Assembly: GCA_017399105.1 (NCBI GenBank)
Contig: JAFQEJ010000040.1
Location: 1-53,419 of the forward strand
Direction: 5' to 3'
DNA: 53,419 nucleotides
From: Clostridia bacterium
GTDB lineage: Bacteria > Bacillota > Clostridia > Oscillospirales > CAG-272
The notes under the pieces were generated by a model. That model was not told the origin of the DNA. It saw only the letters and a program-made list of their open reading frames with translations, and ran no database searches. Position 1 is the first letter of the stretch, and each line of letters opens with the position of its first letter. The translations under genes and the position numbers were made by a program. This document shows, piece by piece, positions 26,086 through 35,052 of the stretch.

Positions 26086-26114
26086 ATCATACCATATTAT
26101 ATGGCGGCAGTCAA
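26086..26114 (-). promoter_or_regulatory. Promoter of the Nif3-like gene
   Basis: TTGACT (26114-26109), 17-nt spacer, TATGAT (26091-26086) on the minus strand. Confidence 0.75.
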
Positions 26115-26229
26115 ATGTTTAATATAGATTAAAGATACGTTTTCAAAGGTTTTCCATTTGGTTTCAATTAAAAAATGAAACCATAGCCGTGAAAGTAAAA
26201 CCATACAATTGCGCATAAGAAACCGATGC

Positions 26230-26892
26230 TCATCTGCATTCCAAACCACTGATGGCATGGTACAACAGCACAAGTCCTATACTAAGCAAAACACCACCGA
26301 TAATATCGGTAAACCAGTGAACACCCGATGCAAGTCTGCCGATTACCATAAACGCAATAAAGACGGCAATTGTTGCCACAACATAACGTTTGAGTATGTC
26401 ATTCTTGATACGGTCATTGAACTGCATGATAGCAGTCGGCATCACACACATTACGAGCATTGTTGTTGATGATGGATAAGATGCCTCCAAGTATCCATTA
26501 ATTAATACCGGTCTGTAATTTACAACTACCATTTCAAAGAGAGCGTATACCGCCAGCACAACAATATAGAATCCGCCAAGAACGAGGATACTATAATCCA
26601 CTTTCCGGAGGTGCTTTCTCTTAATCCATTGAACAAGTCCGAGCGTGCCAAATCCGATTACAATCATAATCGGCACCAGACCAAGCCAATCTGTGATTGT
26701 GTACAAGACCGTATGCACGCCTGTAAGTTTATGAATGAACTGATTAATTGTTGCAAAGCCAACGGTTGATTCTTGTGGTCCAATTGCCTGTACATCAACA
26801 ATACAAATCGCTACCGTCCATATTACAAATGCTACGAGCATACATATTGCATTACAAAAGTCTTTTTGTTTTTCTTCTTTCATTCTGTTCAA
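26230..26892 (-). CDS. PAP2-superfamily membrane protein with altered active site
   Basis: 220 residues with about six membrane helices. The three phosphatase motifs of the PAP2 (lipid phosphate phosphatase) family can be traced: an Arg-Pro in VVVNYRPVL (motif 1), YPSSTTML (motif 2, normally PSGHT) and GRLASGVHWFTDIIGG (motif 3, with Arg, His and Asp). In motif 2 the Gly-His is replaced by Ser-Thr, so the usual general-acid His is missing. It may be a variant phosphatase or a non-catalytic relative. It stands alone with its own promoter; the small XRE regulator lies upstream in the same direction. Confidence 0.75.
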   Translation of the reverse strand: MNRMKEEKQKDFCNAICMLVAFVIWTVAICIVDVQAIGPQESTVGFATINQFIHKLTGVHTVLYTITDWLGLVPIMIVIGFGTLGLVQWIKRKHLRKVDYSILVLGGFYIVVLAVYALFEMVVVNYRPVLINGYLEASYPSSTTMLVMCVMPTAIMQFNDRIKNDILKRYVVATIAVFIAFMVIGRLASGVHWFTDIIGGVLLSIGLVLLYHAISGLECR

Positions 26893-26927
26893 CCTACCTT
26901 TTTTGCATTTGGCTATTGCATAAACAC

Positions 26928-26956
26928 ATTATAAGAGAAGGTATGAACAATCACAA
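26928..26956 (-). promoter_or_regulatory. Promoter of the PAP2-like gene
   Basis: TTGTGA (26956-26951), 17-nt spacer, TATAAT (26933-26928) on the minus strand. Confidence 0.65.
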
Positions 26957-26990
26957 GAAACTGGGTGTCACATGAGTGATACGTTTCGTA

Positions 26991-27602
26991 TCATTGCCAT
27001 TTGTTAAGCATTAACACCTTTATTGCCAAGAATGTAAATAAAAATGCTGCTGCATACGGCTGCGAACTTATGATAAAAAGGAACGCTCCAATCGCATTTA
27101 TTACCAATGAAAATTTGCTCTTATTCTTTACCCAAAAGACTTGACGGCAATTCTGCAGGGCAAAAGTTAATACTCCTGACGCAATAATTCCAATCACAGC
27201 AACAAAATAAGCAATTCTCAACCATAATGATATTTCAGTAAGAGATATAAGGGAAACCTCCTGTATTGCTACATCTGCTTTCTGTCCAAAGAAAGGTAGA
27301 AAAAAGAATATTGCGACACTGCAATCAAGTAATCCAAATATCAAATCGCGAAAATGCGTTTCTTTTTGTTTGGCATCTTCTTCTGCAATATTCAGTAATT
27401 CATCGCCAGACAGCAGTTCATCAATTGTTACTCCGAAAAACTTTGCAATGGCTTTCAAAGATTCTATATTGGGGTACCCTCTGCCTGACTCCCATTTTGA
27501 AATGGCAGTTCTGGACACAAAAAGAATTTCTGCGAGTTCTTCCTGGGTAAGCCCTTTATTCTTTCGCAGTTCTTGTATTTTTTCATTGAATTCCATAATC
27601 AA
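26991..27602 (-). CDS. XRE-family regulator with membrane-spanning C-terminus
   Basis: 203 residues. The N-terminal helix-turn-helix (about 8-62) reads KIQELRKNKGLTQEELAEIL then VSRTAISKWESGRGYPNIES, typical of Cro/C1 regulators. A linker is followed by about four hydrophobic helices (residues 85-195), so the regulator is probably membrane-tethered. Such proteins are common in Clostridia and often respond to envelope stress, but no target is known. An imperfect palindrome overlaps its own -10 box, which points to autorepression. Confidence 0.85.
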   Translation of the reverse strand: MIMEFNEKIQELRKNKGLTQEELAEILFVSRTAISKWESGRGYPNIESLKAIAKFFGVTIDELLSGDELLNIAEEDAKQKETHFRDLIFGLLDCSVAIFFFLPFFGQKADVAIQEVSLISLTEISLWLRIAYFVAVIGIIASGVLTFALQNCRQVFWVKNKSKFSLVINAIGAFLFIISSQPYAAAFLFTFLAIKVLMLNKWQ

Positions 27603-27627
27603 TACTCTTTCTGCAAATCAATACAAC

Positions 27628-27653
27628 ATAATCAAGTTTACCAACCTGATTAT
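27628..27653. promoter_or_regulatory. Palindromic operator over the XRE gene promoter
   Basis: ATAATCA-a-GTT-tacc-AAC-c-TGATTAT (27628-27653) is a 10+10 bp dyad. It overlaps the minus-strand -10 TATAAT (27654-27649), which has an upstream TG (extended -10). Best explained as the binding site of the XRE protein encoded immediately downstream. Confidence 0.7.
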
Positions 27654-27688
27654 ATCATGCGATTAAGAAAATTGCTACAACAATAAAA

Positions 27689-27719
27689 GCACAATGGATT
27701 CGTATCAAAACCATCGTGC
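27689..27719 (-). terminator. Terminator of tRNA-Arg
   Basis: GCACAATGG (27689-27697) pairs with CCATCGTGC (27711-27719) with one mismatch, followed on the minus strand by TTTTATTG. Confidence 0.75.
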
Positions 27720-27724
27720 ATTTT

Positions 27725-27801
27725 TGGCCCGCTCGACAGGATTCGAACCTGCGACCATCGGAATCGGAATCCGGTACTCTATCCAGCTGAGCTACGAGCG
27801 G
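27725..27801 (-). tRNA. tRNA-Arg (anticodon CCG)
   Basis: Acceptor CCGCTCG/CGAGCGG, discriminator G, encoded CCA. The anticodon loop TTCCGAT gives anticodon CCG, which reads CGG. T-loop GTTCGAATC and D-arm AGCTCAGCTGGATAGAG are intact. Confidence 0.96.
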
Positions 27802-27818
27802 AAATATATAACGGTAGT

Positions 27819-27847
27819 ATTATAACACCTTTTTTATGATTTGTAAA
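27819..27847 (-). promoter_or_regulatory. Promoter of tRNA-Arg
   Basis: TTTACA (27847-27842), 17-nt spacer, TATAAT (27824-27819) on the minus strand. Confidence 0.82.
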
Positions 27848-27906
27848 TATCAAAATCAAAAATTAATATTTTTTACCTTTCACCTCTTCCTTTTTCTGAT
27901 ATTCTG

Positions 27907-27915
27907 TGATATAAT
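27907..27915 (+). promoter_or_regulatory. Extended -10 promoter of fhs
   Basis: TG-A-TATAAT at 27907-27915 with no good -35 box; 69 bp before the fhs start. Confidence 0.6.
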
Positions 27916-27983
27916 AATTTTAATTATAAATATGCCACAATTCAGCCGGATATTCCGGTATTTCTTGAAATGGAGCTGACATT

Positions 27984-29657
27984 ATGCTGACAGATATTGA
28001 AATTGCGAATGGTGCGACTCTTAAGCCTATTACATCTATTGCATCCGAGCTTGGTATTACAGATGACGAACTTGATCTTTACGGCAAATATAAAGCAAAG
28101 ATCAACGATACTTTTATTGCACGAAATGCTGACAAGCCCGACGGCAAGCTGATTCTTGTTACTGCAATCAATCCTACTCCTGCCGGTGAAGGTAAAACGA
28201 CTACGACGGTAGGTCTCGGTCAGGCAATGAAGAAAATCGGTAAGAATGCGATCATTGCACTGCGCGAGCCTTCGCTTGGTCCTGTATTCGGCGTTAAGGG
28301 AGGTGCTGCCGGCGGCGGTTATTCTCAGGTTCTGCCGATGGAGGACATCAATCTGCACTTCACGGGTGATTTCCATGCGATTACTGCGGCAAATAACCTG
28401 CTTTGTGCCATGATTGACAACCACATTCAGCAAGGCAATGCGCTGAACATCGATCAGAGACGAATTCTCTTCCCTCGTGTTACCGATACAAATGACCGTG
28501 CACTGCGCAACATTGTCATCGGTCTGGGAAAAAAGGTTGACGGCGTTCCGCGTGAGGATCACTTTATGATCACTGTTGCCAGTGAGGTTATGGCGGTTCT
28601 CTGCCTTGCCACCTCGATTGCAGATCTGCGTGAGCGTCTGGGAAATATTCTGGTTGCCTACAACATGAAGGGCGAGCCTGTTTACTGCCGCGAAATCGGA
28701 GCTGCCGGTGCAATGACCGCACTTCTCCGTGACGCGATGATGCCCAATCTGGTTCAGACACTTGAAAACACCCCCGCGATTATTCACGGCGGTCCTTTCG
28801 CCAATATCGCGCACGGCTGCAACTCGGTCAAGGCGACCAAGCTTGCACTGAAGCTGGCGGATTATACCATTACAGAGGCAGGCTTCGGTGCCGATCTGGG
28901 TGCTGAGAAGTTCCTCGACATCAAATGCCGCATGGCTAAGCTGCATCCTTCTGCGGTGGTACTGGTTGCCACTGTACGAGCACTCAAGTATAACGGCGGC
29001 ATTGCCAAAGATCAGCTGAAGGATGAAAATCTTGATGCTCTTGCAGCCGGCATGTGCAATCTGGAGGCGCACATCGACAATCTCCGCGGATTTGGTCTGC
29101 CTGTTGTCGTTGCTATCAACCGCTTCCACACCGATACAGATGATGAACTCGATATGATCCGCAAGGCTTGCGAGGCTAAGGGTGCTGACTTCGCACTTTC
29201 CGAGGTCTTCGCAAAGGGTGGCGAAGGCGGTATTGAGCTTGCCGAGAAGGTTGTTGCTGCATGCGAGAAGGAAAACAGCTTCAGGTACACCTATGAGGAT
29301 GAAACAACCATCAAGGAAAAAATTGAGGCTGTTGCCGCAAAGATTTACGGAGCTGAGGGCGTAAGCTTTTCTGCTGATGCGCTGAAGTCGATTTCTTCTA
29401 TCATTGCGCTGGATGAAAAATACAACCACTTACCCATTTGTGTTGCCAAGACACAGTATTCGCTCTCGGATGATCCCACCAAGCTCGGTCGTCCCACAGG
29501 TTTCAAGCTGAATGTGCGCGATGTGAAGCTTTGCGCCGGTGCGGGATTTATCGTTGTATATACCGGTGATATCATGACCATGCCCGGTCTGCCTAAGGCA
29601 CCTGCCGCACTGAACATTGATGTGGATGAGAACGGCAAAATTGTCGGTCTGTTCTGA
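27984..29657 (+). CDS. fhs: Formate-tetrahydrofolate ligase
   Basis: 557 residues, the standard length. It forms 10-formyl-THF from formate, THF and ATP, feeding purine and one-carbon metabolism; in acetogens it is part of the Wood-Ljungdahl methyl branch. Motifs: the P-loop-like [39 protein letters not shown], and the C-terminal [24 protein letters not shown] precedes the ATG. It begins a plus-strand run with tsaE, tsaB, rpiB and GH125, with small gaps. No other Wood-Ljungdahl genes are in the window, so acetogenesis should not be inferred. Confidence 0.97.
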   Translation: MLTDIEIANGATLKPITSIASELGITDDELDLYGKYKAKINDTFIARNADKPDGKLILVTAINPTPAGEGKTTTTVGLGQAMKKIGKNAIIALREPSLGPVFGVKGGAAGGGYSQVLPMEDINLHFTGDFHAITAANNLLCAMIDNHIQQGNALNIDQRRILFPRVTDTNDRALRNIVIGLGKKVDGVPREDHFMITVASEVMAVLCLATSIADLRERLGNILVAYNMKGEPVYCREIGAAGAMTALLRDAMMPNLVQTLENTPAIIHGGPFANIAHGCNSVKATKLALKLADYTITEAGFGADLGAEKFLDIKCRMAKLHPSAVVLVATVRALKYNGGIAKDQLKDENLDALAAGMCNLEAHIDNLRGFGLPVVVAINRFHTDTDDELDMIRKACEAKGADFALSEVFAKGGEGGIELAEKVVAACEKENSFRYTYEDETTIKEKIEAVAAKIYGAEGVSFSADALKSISSIIALDEKYNHLPICVAKTQYSLSDDPTKLGRPTGFKLNVRDVKLCAGAGFIVVYTGDIMTMPGLPKAPAALNIDVDENGKIVGLF

Positions 29658-29672
29658 TCCGGTCTGATATTG

Positions 29673-30140
29673 ATGAAAAGAAGCATTATCATTGACACTG
29701 TTTCCCACTCACCGGCAGAAACAGAACGCATCGGACAGGAATTCGCAGCTGCGCTTCCTGTCGAAGCATTTGTTGCGATGTACGGTGATCTCGGAGCAGG
29801 CAAGACCGCATTTGTGCGCGGTATGGCAGGTAAACTTGTCCCCGACGCGATTGTTACCAGTCCGACCTATACACTGGTCAACGAGTATCGCAGCAATGAG
29901 CGGCTCTTCTGCCACTTTGACTTGTATCGCATATCCGATGAGGATGATCTATATTCTATCGGCTTCTACGATTATGCCGACTGTGTGATTGCAGCCGAGT
30001 GGAGTGAAAAAATCCCCTTCGCACTGCCTGATGAATATTACAGCGTGACCATCACAAAGCTGATCGGCGAGGGTGATTCTGAGCAATCACTCGAGGACAA
30101 GCATCCCCGACGCATTACGATTGAAAAAATTCAAAAATAA
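29673..30140 (+). CDS. tsaE: tRNA threonylcarbamoyladenosine biosynthesis ATPase TsaE
   Basis: 155 residues. P-loop ATPase that works with TsaB and TsaD to make t6A at position 37 of ANN-decoding tRNAs. The Walker A motif is GDLGAGKT, followed by SPTYTLVNEY, the Walker B-like HFDLYRI and EWSEKIP, all typical. The ATG at 29673 is preferred over the TTG one codon earlier. The broken tsaB follows 78 bp downstream, across an imperfect hairpin (30145-30159 with 30188-30202). Confidence 0.95.
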   Translation: MKRSIIIDTVSHSPAETERIGQEFAAALPVEAFVAMYGDLGAGKTAFVRGMAGKLVPDAIVTSPTYTLVNEYRSNERLFCHFDLYRISDEDDLYSIGFYDYADCVIAAEWSEKIPFALPDEYYSVTITKLIGEGDSEQSLEDKHPRRITIEKIQK

Positions 30141-30218
30141 TATTAGACAAATGCAGCATGTCTGACCACTTTTGGGATATTCTAAGGATGCGGTATTTGT
30201 CTTTCTATCGGAGTTTCT

Positions 30219-30929
30219 ATGTACACACTTGGAATTGATTCCACCGCTACCACAGCTTCAGCCGCAGTTTTAAAGGATGGTGTCTGCGTTGCGGCTGCCT
30301 CTATCTCTGCGGGGTAGACCCACAGCGAGACACTTCTTCCGCTGATTTCACAGATGCTGGGCGGTGCAAAAATCAAGGCTCATCAACTCGATCTGATTGC
30401 CTGCACAGTGGGTCCCGGCTCATTCACAGGCGTTCGTATCGGTGTTTCGATTGCCAAGGGGCTTGCATTTGGCACCAATATTCCCTGTGCTGCTGTTTCT
30501 GCACTGGAAGCACTGGCTGAGAACGCAGCGTGCCTTGGTGCACTGCTCCCTGACGGAATTATCATCTGTCCCGTGATGGATGCGCGGCGCTCACAGACCT
30601 ATAATGCGCTCTTTACTCTTAAAGATGGCGTCCTGAAGCGGCTGTACGAGGACAGAATCATCATGCTTGACAAGCTGAGGGAAGAGCTTGCGGCATTAAA
30701 TGCGCCTGTAGTTTTTACGGGTGACGGATATGAGCTTGCGATGAGAACAATTCAACTCGATCGTATCTTTCCCTTCCCTGATATTTACCGTCGTCAGAAT
30801 GCGGCTTGTGCTGCGCTGATCGGTGAACGTCAGTACCGTAACAATGTCAATATTCATACTGCCGATACGCTGTCTCCTCTTTATCTGAGAGCATCTCAGG
30901 CGGAGCGCGAACGTCTTGGTATTGAATAA
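30219..30929 (+). pseudogene. tsaB: tsaB interrupted by an in-frame TAG codon
   Basis: Reading from the ATG at 30219 (GGAG five bases upstream) gives MYTLGIDSTATTASAAVL..., a normal TsaB N-terminus, up to codon 33, which is TAG (30315-30317). The same frame then continues THSETLLPLISQM, VGPGSFTGVRIGVSIAKGLA and on to a TAA at 30927-30929: 236 codons in all, normal for TsaB, with no frameshift. At the TAG position relatives often have Lys (KKTHSQTLLP-type), one base from TAG. TsaB is the scaffold partner of TsaD in t6A synthesis and is normally essential. Internal start at 30354 would lack the first 45 residues. A sequencing error, readthrough, or a second copy elsewhere are the main explanations; TAG is a real stop in fabK, so general recoding is unlikely. 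Confidence 0.85.
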
Positions 30930-30967
30930 ACAACTATATCCAACAACATATTAAAGGAGATCTTCTC

Positions 30968-31432
30968 ATGGAAAAGAAAATTCTTGCTCTTGCCTGCGAT
31001 CATGGCGGATTTGAGCTTAAAAATGAAATGAAGGCACTGCTTGACAAGAAGGGGGTTGAATATGTCGATTTCGGCTGTGACACTGCCGAGTCGGTCAACT
31101 ACCCCGATTATGCACACAAGCTTTGCAAGGCAATTCAGGACGGCGAGTGCTATCGCGGTATTCTATTCTGCGGCACCGGTATCGGTATGTGCATGGCTGC
31201 GAATAAGCATCACGGTATCCGCGCAGCAGTCTGCTCCGACACCTTCAGTGCGCGCCTTACCAGAATGCACAATGATGCCAACGTACTCTGCCTCGGCGGA
31301 CGTGTTGTCGGTGTAGGCCTTGCTTGGGATATTGTTGAGTCCTTTGTTGACACTGAATTTGAGGGTGGTCGCCACTCGACTCGCGTTGATATGGTTATGG
31401 CTTTTGAAGAAAGCGAAAACAAGGAATGCTGA
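30968..31432 (+). CDS. rpiB: Ribose-5-phosphate isomerase B (RpiB/LacAB family)
   Basis: 154 residues. It interconverts ribose-5-P and ribulose-5-P in the pentose phosphate pathway. Family features: ALACDHGGFELK near the N-terminus, VNYPDYAHKL, the substrate loop LFCGTGIGMCMAANKHHGIRA with the catalytic Cys, and RMHNDANVLCLGGRVVG. AAGGAG precedes the ATG. The GH125 gene start overlaps its stop, so the two are coupled. Confidence 0.94.
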   Translation: MEKKILALACDHGGFELKNEMKALLDKKGVEYVDFGCDTAESVNYPDYAHKLCKAIQDGECYRGILFCGTGIGMCMAANKHHGIRAAVCSDTFSARLTRMHNDANVLCLGGRVVGVGLAWDIVESFVDTEFEGGRHSTRVDMVMAFEESENKEC

Positions 31433-32700
31433 CACCTTCGATCCGAGCTCTTTTTGAAAGGGCGGACGCTGTTCTTGCGGACAATCCGAAGCTTTTGAAG
31501 ATCTTCAAGAACTGCTTTGCAAGCACGCTTGAAACAACTGTAAAACAGCTTGATAACGGTGAAACCTTTGTGATCACCGGAGATATTCCCGCCATGTGGC
31601 TGCGTGATTCTTCCGCACAGGTACAGCATTATCTGCCCCTGCTCCGTGAGGATGAAGAGCTGAAGGCAATTGTCGCGGGGCTGATTGCGCGGCAGGTGAA
31701 GTGCATCAATATCGATGCCTATTCCAATGCTTTCAATGAGTGCGAAAACAACAACCGTACCGATTATGACAGAACCGAGCTGAATGCCTGGATCTGGGAG
31801 CGCAAGTATGAGGTAGATTCTCTCTGTTATCCCATCCGCCGTGCTTATCAGTTTTGGCGTGAGACGAAAGATGCTTCGATCTTCACCGAGGATTTTAAAC
31901 GCGCTGTTTATGTGATTCTCGACACCTTCAGAACCGAACAGCATCACGAGAATTCGACCTACCGTTTCGAGCGTGATCTGGCTGAGGTTTGGGGAAAGGA
32001 CACCGAGACGCTGCAGAACAACGGTCGTGGAATGCCGGTGAATTATACGGGAATGACCTGGTCGGGCTTCCGTCCTTCCGATGACGCATGTACCTTCGGA
32101 TATCTGGTTCCCTCCAACATGTTCGCCGTAGTAATTCTCGGGTATATCATGGAGATTGCCGAGGTAGTCTGGCGGGATCCGCGCATCTATGCGATGGCAA
32201 AAAAGCTGCGGCACGAAATTGATTATGGAATCAAGGCATATGCGACCTTCCTGCATCCAAAGTACGGTCGAATTTATGCTTATGAGACCGACGGTTTCGG
32301 CAACTATATGCTGATGGATGACGCCAATGTGCCCAGTTTGCTCTCACTCCCCTATCTCGGTTATGTGGATGCAGAGGATGAGCTGTATCGCAGCACGCGT
32401 GCTTTTATACTGAGCCATGACAATCCATTCTACTTCAGCGGAAGTGCGGCATGCGGTATTGGTTCTCCTCATACACCGAAGAATTATATCTGGCATATTG
32501 CACTTTCCATGCAGGCGTTGACTACTGCCAACAAAGATGAACAGAAGGCACTGATTAAAAAAATCCTCTCTACAGATGCGGGATGTGATTGTATGCATGA
32601 AGGTTTTGATGTCAATGATCCCTGTAAGTTCACACGTCCTTGGTTTGCCTGGGCTAACAGCCTGTTTGCCGAGCTTGTTTTTAAGGTTTATATGAAATGA
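31426..32700 (+). CDS. Glycoside hydrolase family 125 (exo-alpha-1,6-mannosidase type)
   Basis: 424 residues, no signal peptide. GH125 enzymes are metal-independent inverting exo-mannosidases acting on alpha-1,6-mannose ends. The family motif ITGDIPAMWLRDSSAQV is clear, with NEWIWERKYE-like NAWIWERKYEVDSLCYP, WSGFRPSDDACTFGYLVPSNMFA, and a C-terminal GSPHTPKNYIWHIALSMQA. The gene overlaps rpiB by 7 bp. Its product probably trims imported N-glycan or yeast-mannan fragments in the cytoplasm (inference). The four-hairpin repeat follows its stop directly and may end its transcript. Confidence 0.92.
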   Translation: MLTPSIRALFERADAVLADNPKLLKIFKNCFASTLETTVKQLDNGETFVITGDIPAMWLRDSSAQVQHYLPLLREDEELKAIVAGLIARQVKCINIDAYSNAFNECENNNRTDYDRTELNAWIWERKYEVDSLCYPIRRAYQFWRETKDASIFTEDFKRAVYVILDTFRTEQHHENSTYRFERDLAEVWGKDTETLQNNGRGMPVNYTGMTWSGFRPSDDACTFGYLVPSNMFAVVILGYIMEIAEVVWRDPRIYAMAKKLRHEIDYGIKAYATFLHPKYGRIYAYETDGFGNYMLMDDANVPSLLSLPYLGYVDAEDELYRSTRAFILSHDNPFYFSGSAACGIGSPHTPKNYIWHIALSMQALTTANKDEQKALIKKILSTDAGCDCMHEGFDVNDPCKFTRPWFAWANSLFAELVFKVYMK

Positions 32701-32702
32701 AA

Positions 32703-32869
32703 TCCAAGGGACTGTCGCATTTGCATGTGACAGTCCCTTGAATATTGATTTTGCCGGTCATAAACCGCCATTTCAGGGCGTTATATGCCCTGAAATCAAT
32801 CAATATTCGCCACAAAATCGAAAATTTTGTGGCTGGGCTGTTGTAATTGAAACATTTGCAACAGCTCCT
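32703..32869. repeat. Four-hairpin intergenic repeat, copy 4 (B end to A end)
   Basis: Hairpin B: 32705-32720 with 32725-32740 (one G-T pair). The TTTTGCCGGTC box follows, then stem TTTCAGGGC (32771-32779) with GCCCTGAAA (32787-32795), stem GCCACAAAAT (32809-32818) with ATTTTGTGGC (32824-32833), and hairpin A (32835-32869). Compared with copy 3, hairpin B has an A-T pair switched to T-A, so pairing is kept while sequence changes. Confidence 0.88.
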
Positions 32870-32898
32870 TTTTCCATTGATAGTTAAAAAGACTGATG

Positions 32899-32927
32899 TT
32901 GACAACGTTATACTATTCTATTATAAT
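32899..32927 (+). promoter_or_regulatory. Intact promoter in front of the broken lipoprotein gene
   Basis: TTGACA (32899-32904), 17-nt spacer, TATAAT (32922-32927). Confidence 0.85.
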
Positions 32928-32963
32928 GAAAGTGAATCTAATTCGAAAGAAGTTATGTATTCC

Positions 32964-33329
32964 ATGAAAAAGCGTCACTCTTTTTAATATTCTTCGTGCT
33001 TCTGATTCCGCTTTTATCTCGTGCGCTCAGAATGCTGTTGATGCCGACAACACTGCTATAACCGGATATCCTTCAGATAAAATCGGACAACCGCAGATGA
33101 TGCATGATAACCGCATTTATTACTATTGTGCAATGGAATTCGATGAATCAATTCCCGAGGGTTATGAGTTCGTCGGAAAGGTTGGAGCAGTCGATAATTA
33201 AATCCGCCGACTGAAAATTTCAGCGGATGTCAAATTGAGGTTGGACAGAAATTTTTTAGTTCTTCTGATGCAGTAATAATATTCTTAAAATACAGCAACG
33301 GCTATGCAAGATTCACCGCAAATAAATGA
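32964..33329 (+). pseudogene. Decayed small lipoprotein gene
   Basis: An ATG at 32964 gives MKKRHS, then the hydrophobic part FLIFFVLLIPLLS continues only in another frame, and the mature part resumes in a third (QNAVDADNTAITGYPSD, then DESIPEGYEFVGKVGAVDN). After a stop at about 33199 the frame must shift again to read PPTENFSGCQIEVGQ and finally YSNGYARFTANK before the TGA at 33327-33329. Put together this is a signal-peptide or lipoprotein of about 120 residues, broken by at least three small indels. The function is not recognised. It ends only 7 bp from one copy of the IS110-derived element. Confidence 0.75.
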
Positions 33330-33336
33330 GTGAAAT

Positions 33337-33935
33337 AAGGGCTGTCCTGCCCCCCCACCAGAGTTCCAAATAAAAAGGCATGAAAAAATAGCCATGTCAG
33401 CACTGCAAAAAAGATAATATCAAAAAAGCGAAACGGAATATCCCAGTTTTTCAAGGGATTGGATAGTTCGCTTTTTGTTTTTCTCGACACATAATGATCT
33501 ACATTTCGAAACTGTTTCATCTCGATTCCGATTTCCGCAATGGATTCCGTTTTTTATATCTTCATCCATTTCCTCGATTGACTTCGTCATAAAGTCAATA
33601 TGTTCCATCTGAAGCTTCAGCATCGTTTACATCAGGCTTCCGGTATACGCCTGTGCTTTCCATTTTTTCTCCGAAGTGTTTTTTTACAAGCCGATGGGCT
33701 CCTTTCTTCATTGTTGGCTGTCCTGTGTGCTCACCTTTCGACGGCGACATGATTGGGTACACTAAAGGAGCCTTGATCAGTCGGTTGCACGGATTCTCTC
33801 ATACCAATCCCGTTACGCTCCTCTCGGCCCCCTTAGTCTATCATATTTACTTCACTTTGTACACCCTGTTTTCATCCTTTGGGTGAGGCTTTTCATGGGT
33901 GTCTGCTGCAAATGAAACATTCGCAGCAGCACCTT
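33337..33935 (-). mobile_element. Deleted IS110-like element, copy B (inverted), inside a palindromic repeat
   Basis: Matches copy A (41662-42263) along its full length in opposite orientation, with scattered substitutions. On the minus strand the outer arm AAGGTGCTGCTGC begins at 33935, followed by the other hairpin arm, then ACACCCATGA and the element body. The transposase remnants are ESTGVY...KP (about 33660-33630) and MLKLQMEHIDFMTKSIEEMDEDI (33623 downwards), which correspond to parts of IS110 transposases normally separated by a long stretch, so the middle has been deleted. The far end reads GGACAGCCCTT, which would restore the hairpin if the element were removed. It cannot make a transposase. 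Confidence 0.75.
33764..33834 (-). ncRNA. Candidate bridge-RNA-like structured segment, copy B
   Basis: On the minus strand AAGGGGGCC (33834-33826) can pair with GGCTCCTTT (33772-33764), with two G-U pairs, enclosing an inner hairpin ACGGGATT/AATCCGT with a 10-nt loop. It sits upstream of the transposase remnant, where IS110-group elements encode their guide RNA. No full element or expression data are at hand; the RNA call is inference. Confidence 0.4.
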
Positions 33936-33940
33936 TGTAT

Positions 33941-34888
33941 TTATTCAAGTTCATTTAAAATTGCTTCCATGTTCTCTTCGGAATATTCGATTTCAGATGA
34001 ATAAATTCGTACCAGATCAATTAAAACTGCATGTGAAAGCGATTTCTTTCTGTGATAGATAACCGAAGCAGCTGAGTAGATCATAAGTAAACTTAACAAA
34101 GCAAATGATATTCGAGCTTCATAACGAAAGTCCTCAAGAGCACCGGAAAGATGACGGAAAATAAAATAGCAAAGCAGTCTTTCAAAAGCGCGCTCGGTAT
34201 CGCTGTCAAGGGGGAAATGCAGTTCTTCAATCGAAGCCGACTCAAGTACTGTAAGAATCTCATCTCGTTTAGGATCCAGACACTCAAGACTGCGATAAAA
34301 TGCTGCCCACTCTGCTATGCTTTTATGCGGAAGTGAATTTCCCCAGCCAGCACATAACCGGGCAGCACGTTCGGAAAGCGTAAGACTTCGGTCACACAGC
34401 AGTGAAACAATATCCTGCCTTATAGATAACAGCTCTACTTCATCATCGGTGAGAGCTGTTGTTTTCTCATCATCTTCACACAGCAAGGTTAATTCAAAAT
34501 CCCGGTCTCCGAACAAAATCAATTTTCCAGCTGCCTCACAGCATAAACCGAGTCCGATTTCTGTGCGATCCGAGAAAAAATTACGAAATCGGGGATGATC
34601 CGAACAGATCTGACAGAGATGATCTTCTCCCAACGTGAGAATGATATCACAAAGTCCGTGCTTATTCAAAAACGGACAACGCTCATCCTCATCAAGTCGA
34701 AAATGAGCCTGCCCATCTTCGCTGTCGATATTATGGCTCAGCCTCATACCAAAATCTCCGCCAATCCTGCGATAAATCTCATTGGTTTCATCATCGATAT
34801 CAATTTCCCAGCCAATACAGCAGCTGTGCTTGCATGCTCCGGCAATGCAGGTGAAGTCTCGGTAATAGGTAGGGACGATAATTTTCAT
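33941..34888 (-). CDS. FliB-family Cys-rich protein (flagellin lysine-N-methylase-like)
   Basis: 315 residues. The N-terminal half has the Cys clusters of the FliB family: FTCIAGACKHSCCIGWEIDID, RCPFLNKHGLCDII, LCQICSDHPRFRNFFS and GLGLCCEAAGKLIL. FliB methylates lysines of flagellin in Salmonella, but most Clostridial homologues occur without flagellar genes, as here, and their substrate is unknown. The cysteines suggest a bound metal or iron-sulfur cluster (inference). The start is supported by AAGGAG five bases before the ATG. It lies just inside copy B of the IS110-like element. Confidence 0.82.
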   Translation of the reverse strand: MKIIVPTYYRDFTCIAGACKHSCCIGWEIDIDDETNEIYRRIGGDFGMRLSHNIDSEDGQAHFRLDEDERCPFLNKHGLCDIILTLGEDHLCQICSDHPRFRNFFSDRTEIGLGLCCEAAGKLILFGDRDFELTLLCEDDEKTTALTDDEVELLSIRQDIVSLLCDRSLTLSERAARLCAGWGNSLPHKSIAEWAAFYRSLECLDPKRDEILTVLESASIEELHFPLDSDTERAFERLLCYFIFRHLSGALEDFRYEARISFALLSLLMIYSAASVIYHRKKSLSHAVLIDLVRIYSSEIEYSEENMEAILNELE

Positions 34889-34932
34889 AGGTACTCCTTG
34901 CGTTCTATTTGTATGGTTTATGAGAATGTATT

Positions 34933-34941
34933 TGATATAAT
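34933..34941 (+). promoter_or_regulatory. Possible extended -10 promoter of the substrate-binding protein gene
   Basis: TG-A-TATAAT at 34933-34941, about 112 bp before the ATG at 35053; no clear -35 box. Confidence 0.5.
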
Positions 34942-35052
34942 AAATTAACAGAATGTTGGTGTGATTGAAAAGGGTACTTCAAATAAATGCGGTAAGATAA
35001 ATTTATATTAAAAGTGAAATATTTCATATCAAGAAACGAAAGGAAGATCATC

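Noticed and set aside
27942..29429. 495-codon minus-strand open frame opposite fhs
   Set aside because: It is a shadow of the fhs gene with no ribosome site or recognisable protein features.
30315..30317. TAG read as an amino acid genome-wide (amber recoding)
   Set aside because: fabK ends properly with TAG and no other conserved gene here has an internal TAG, so a local event in tsaB is more likely.
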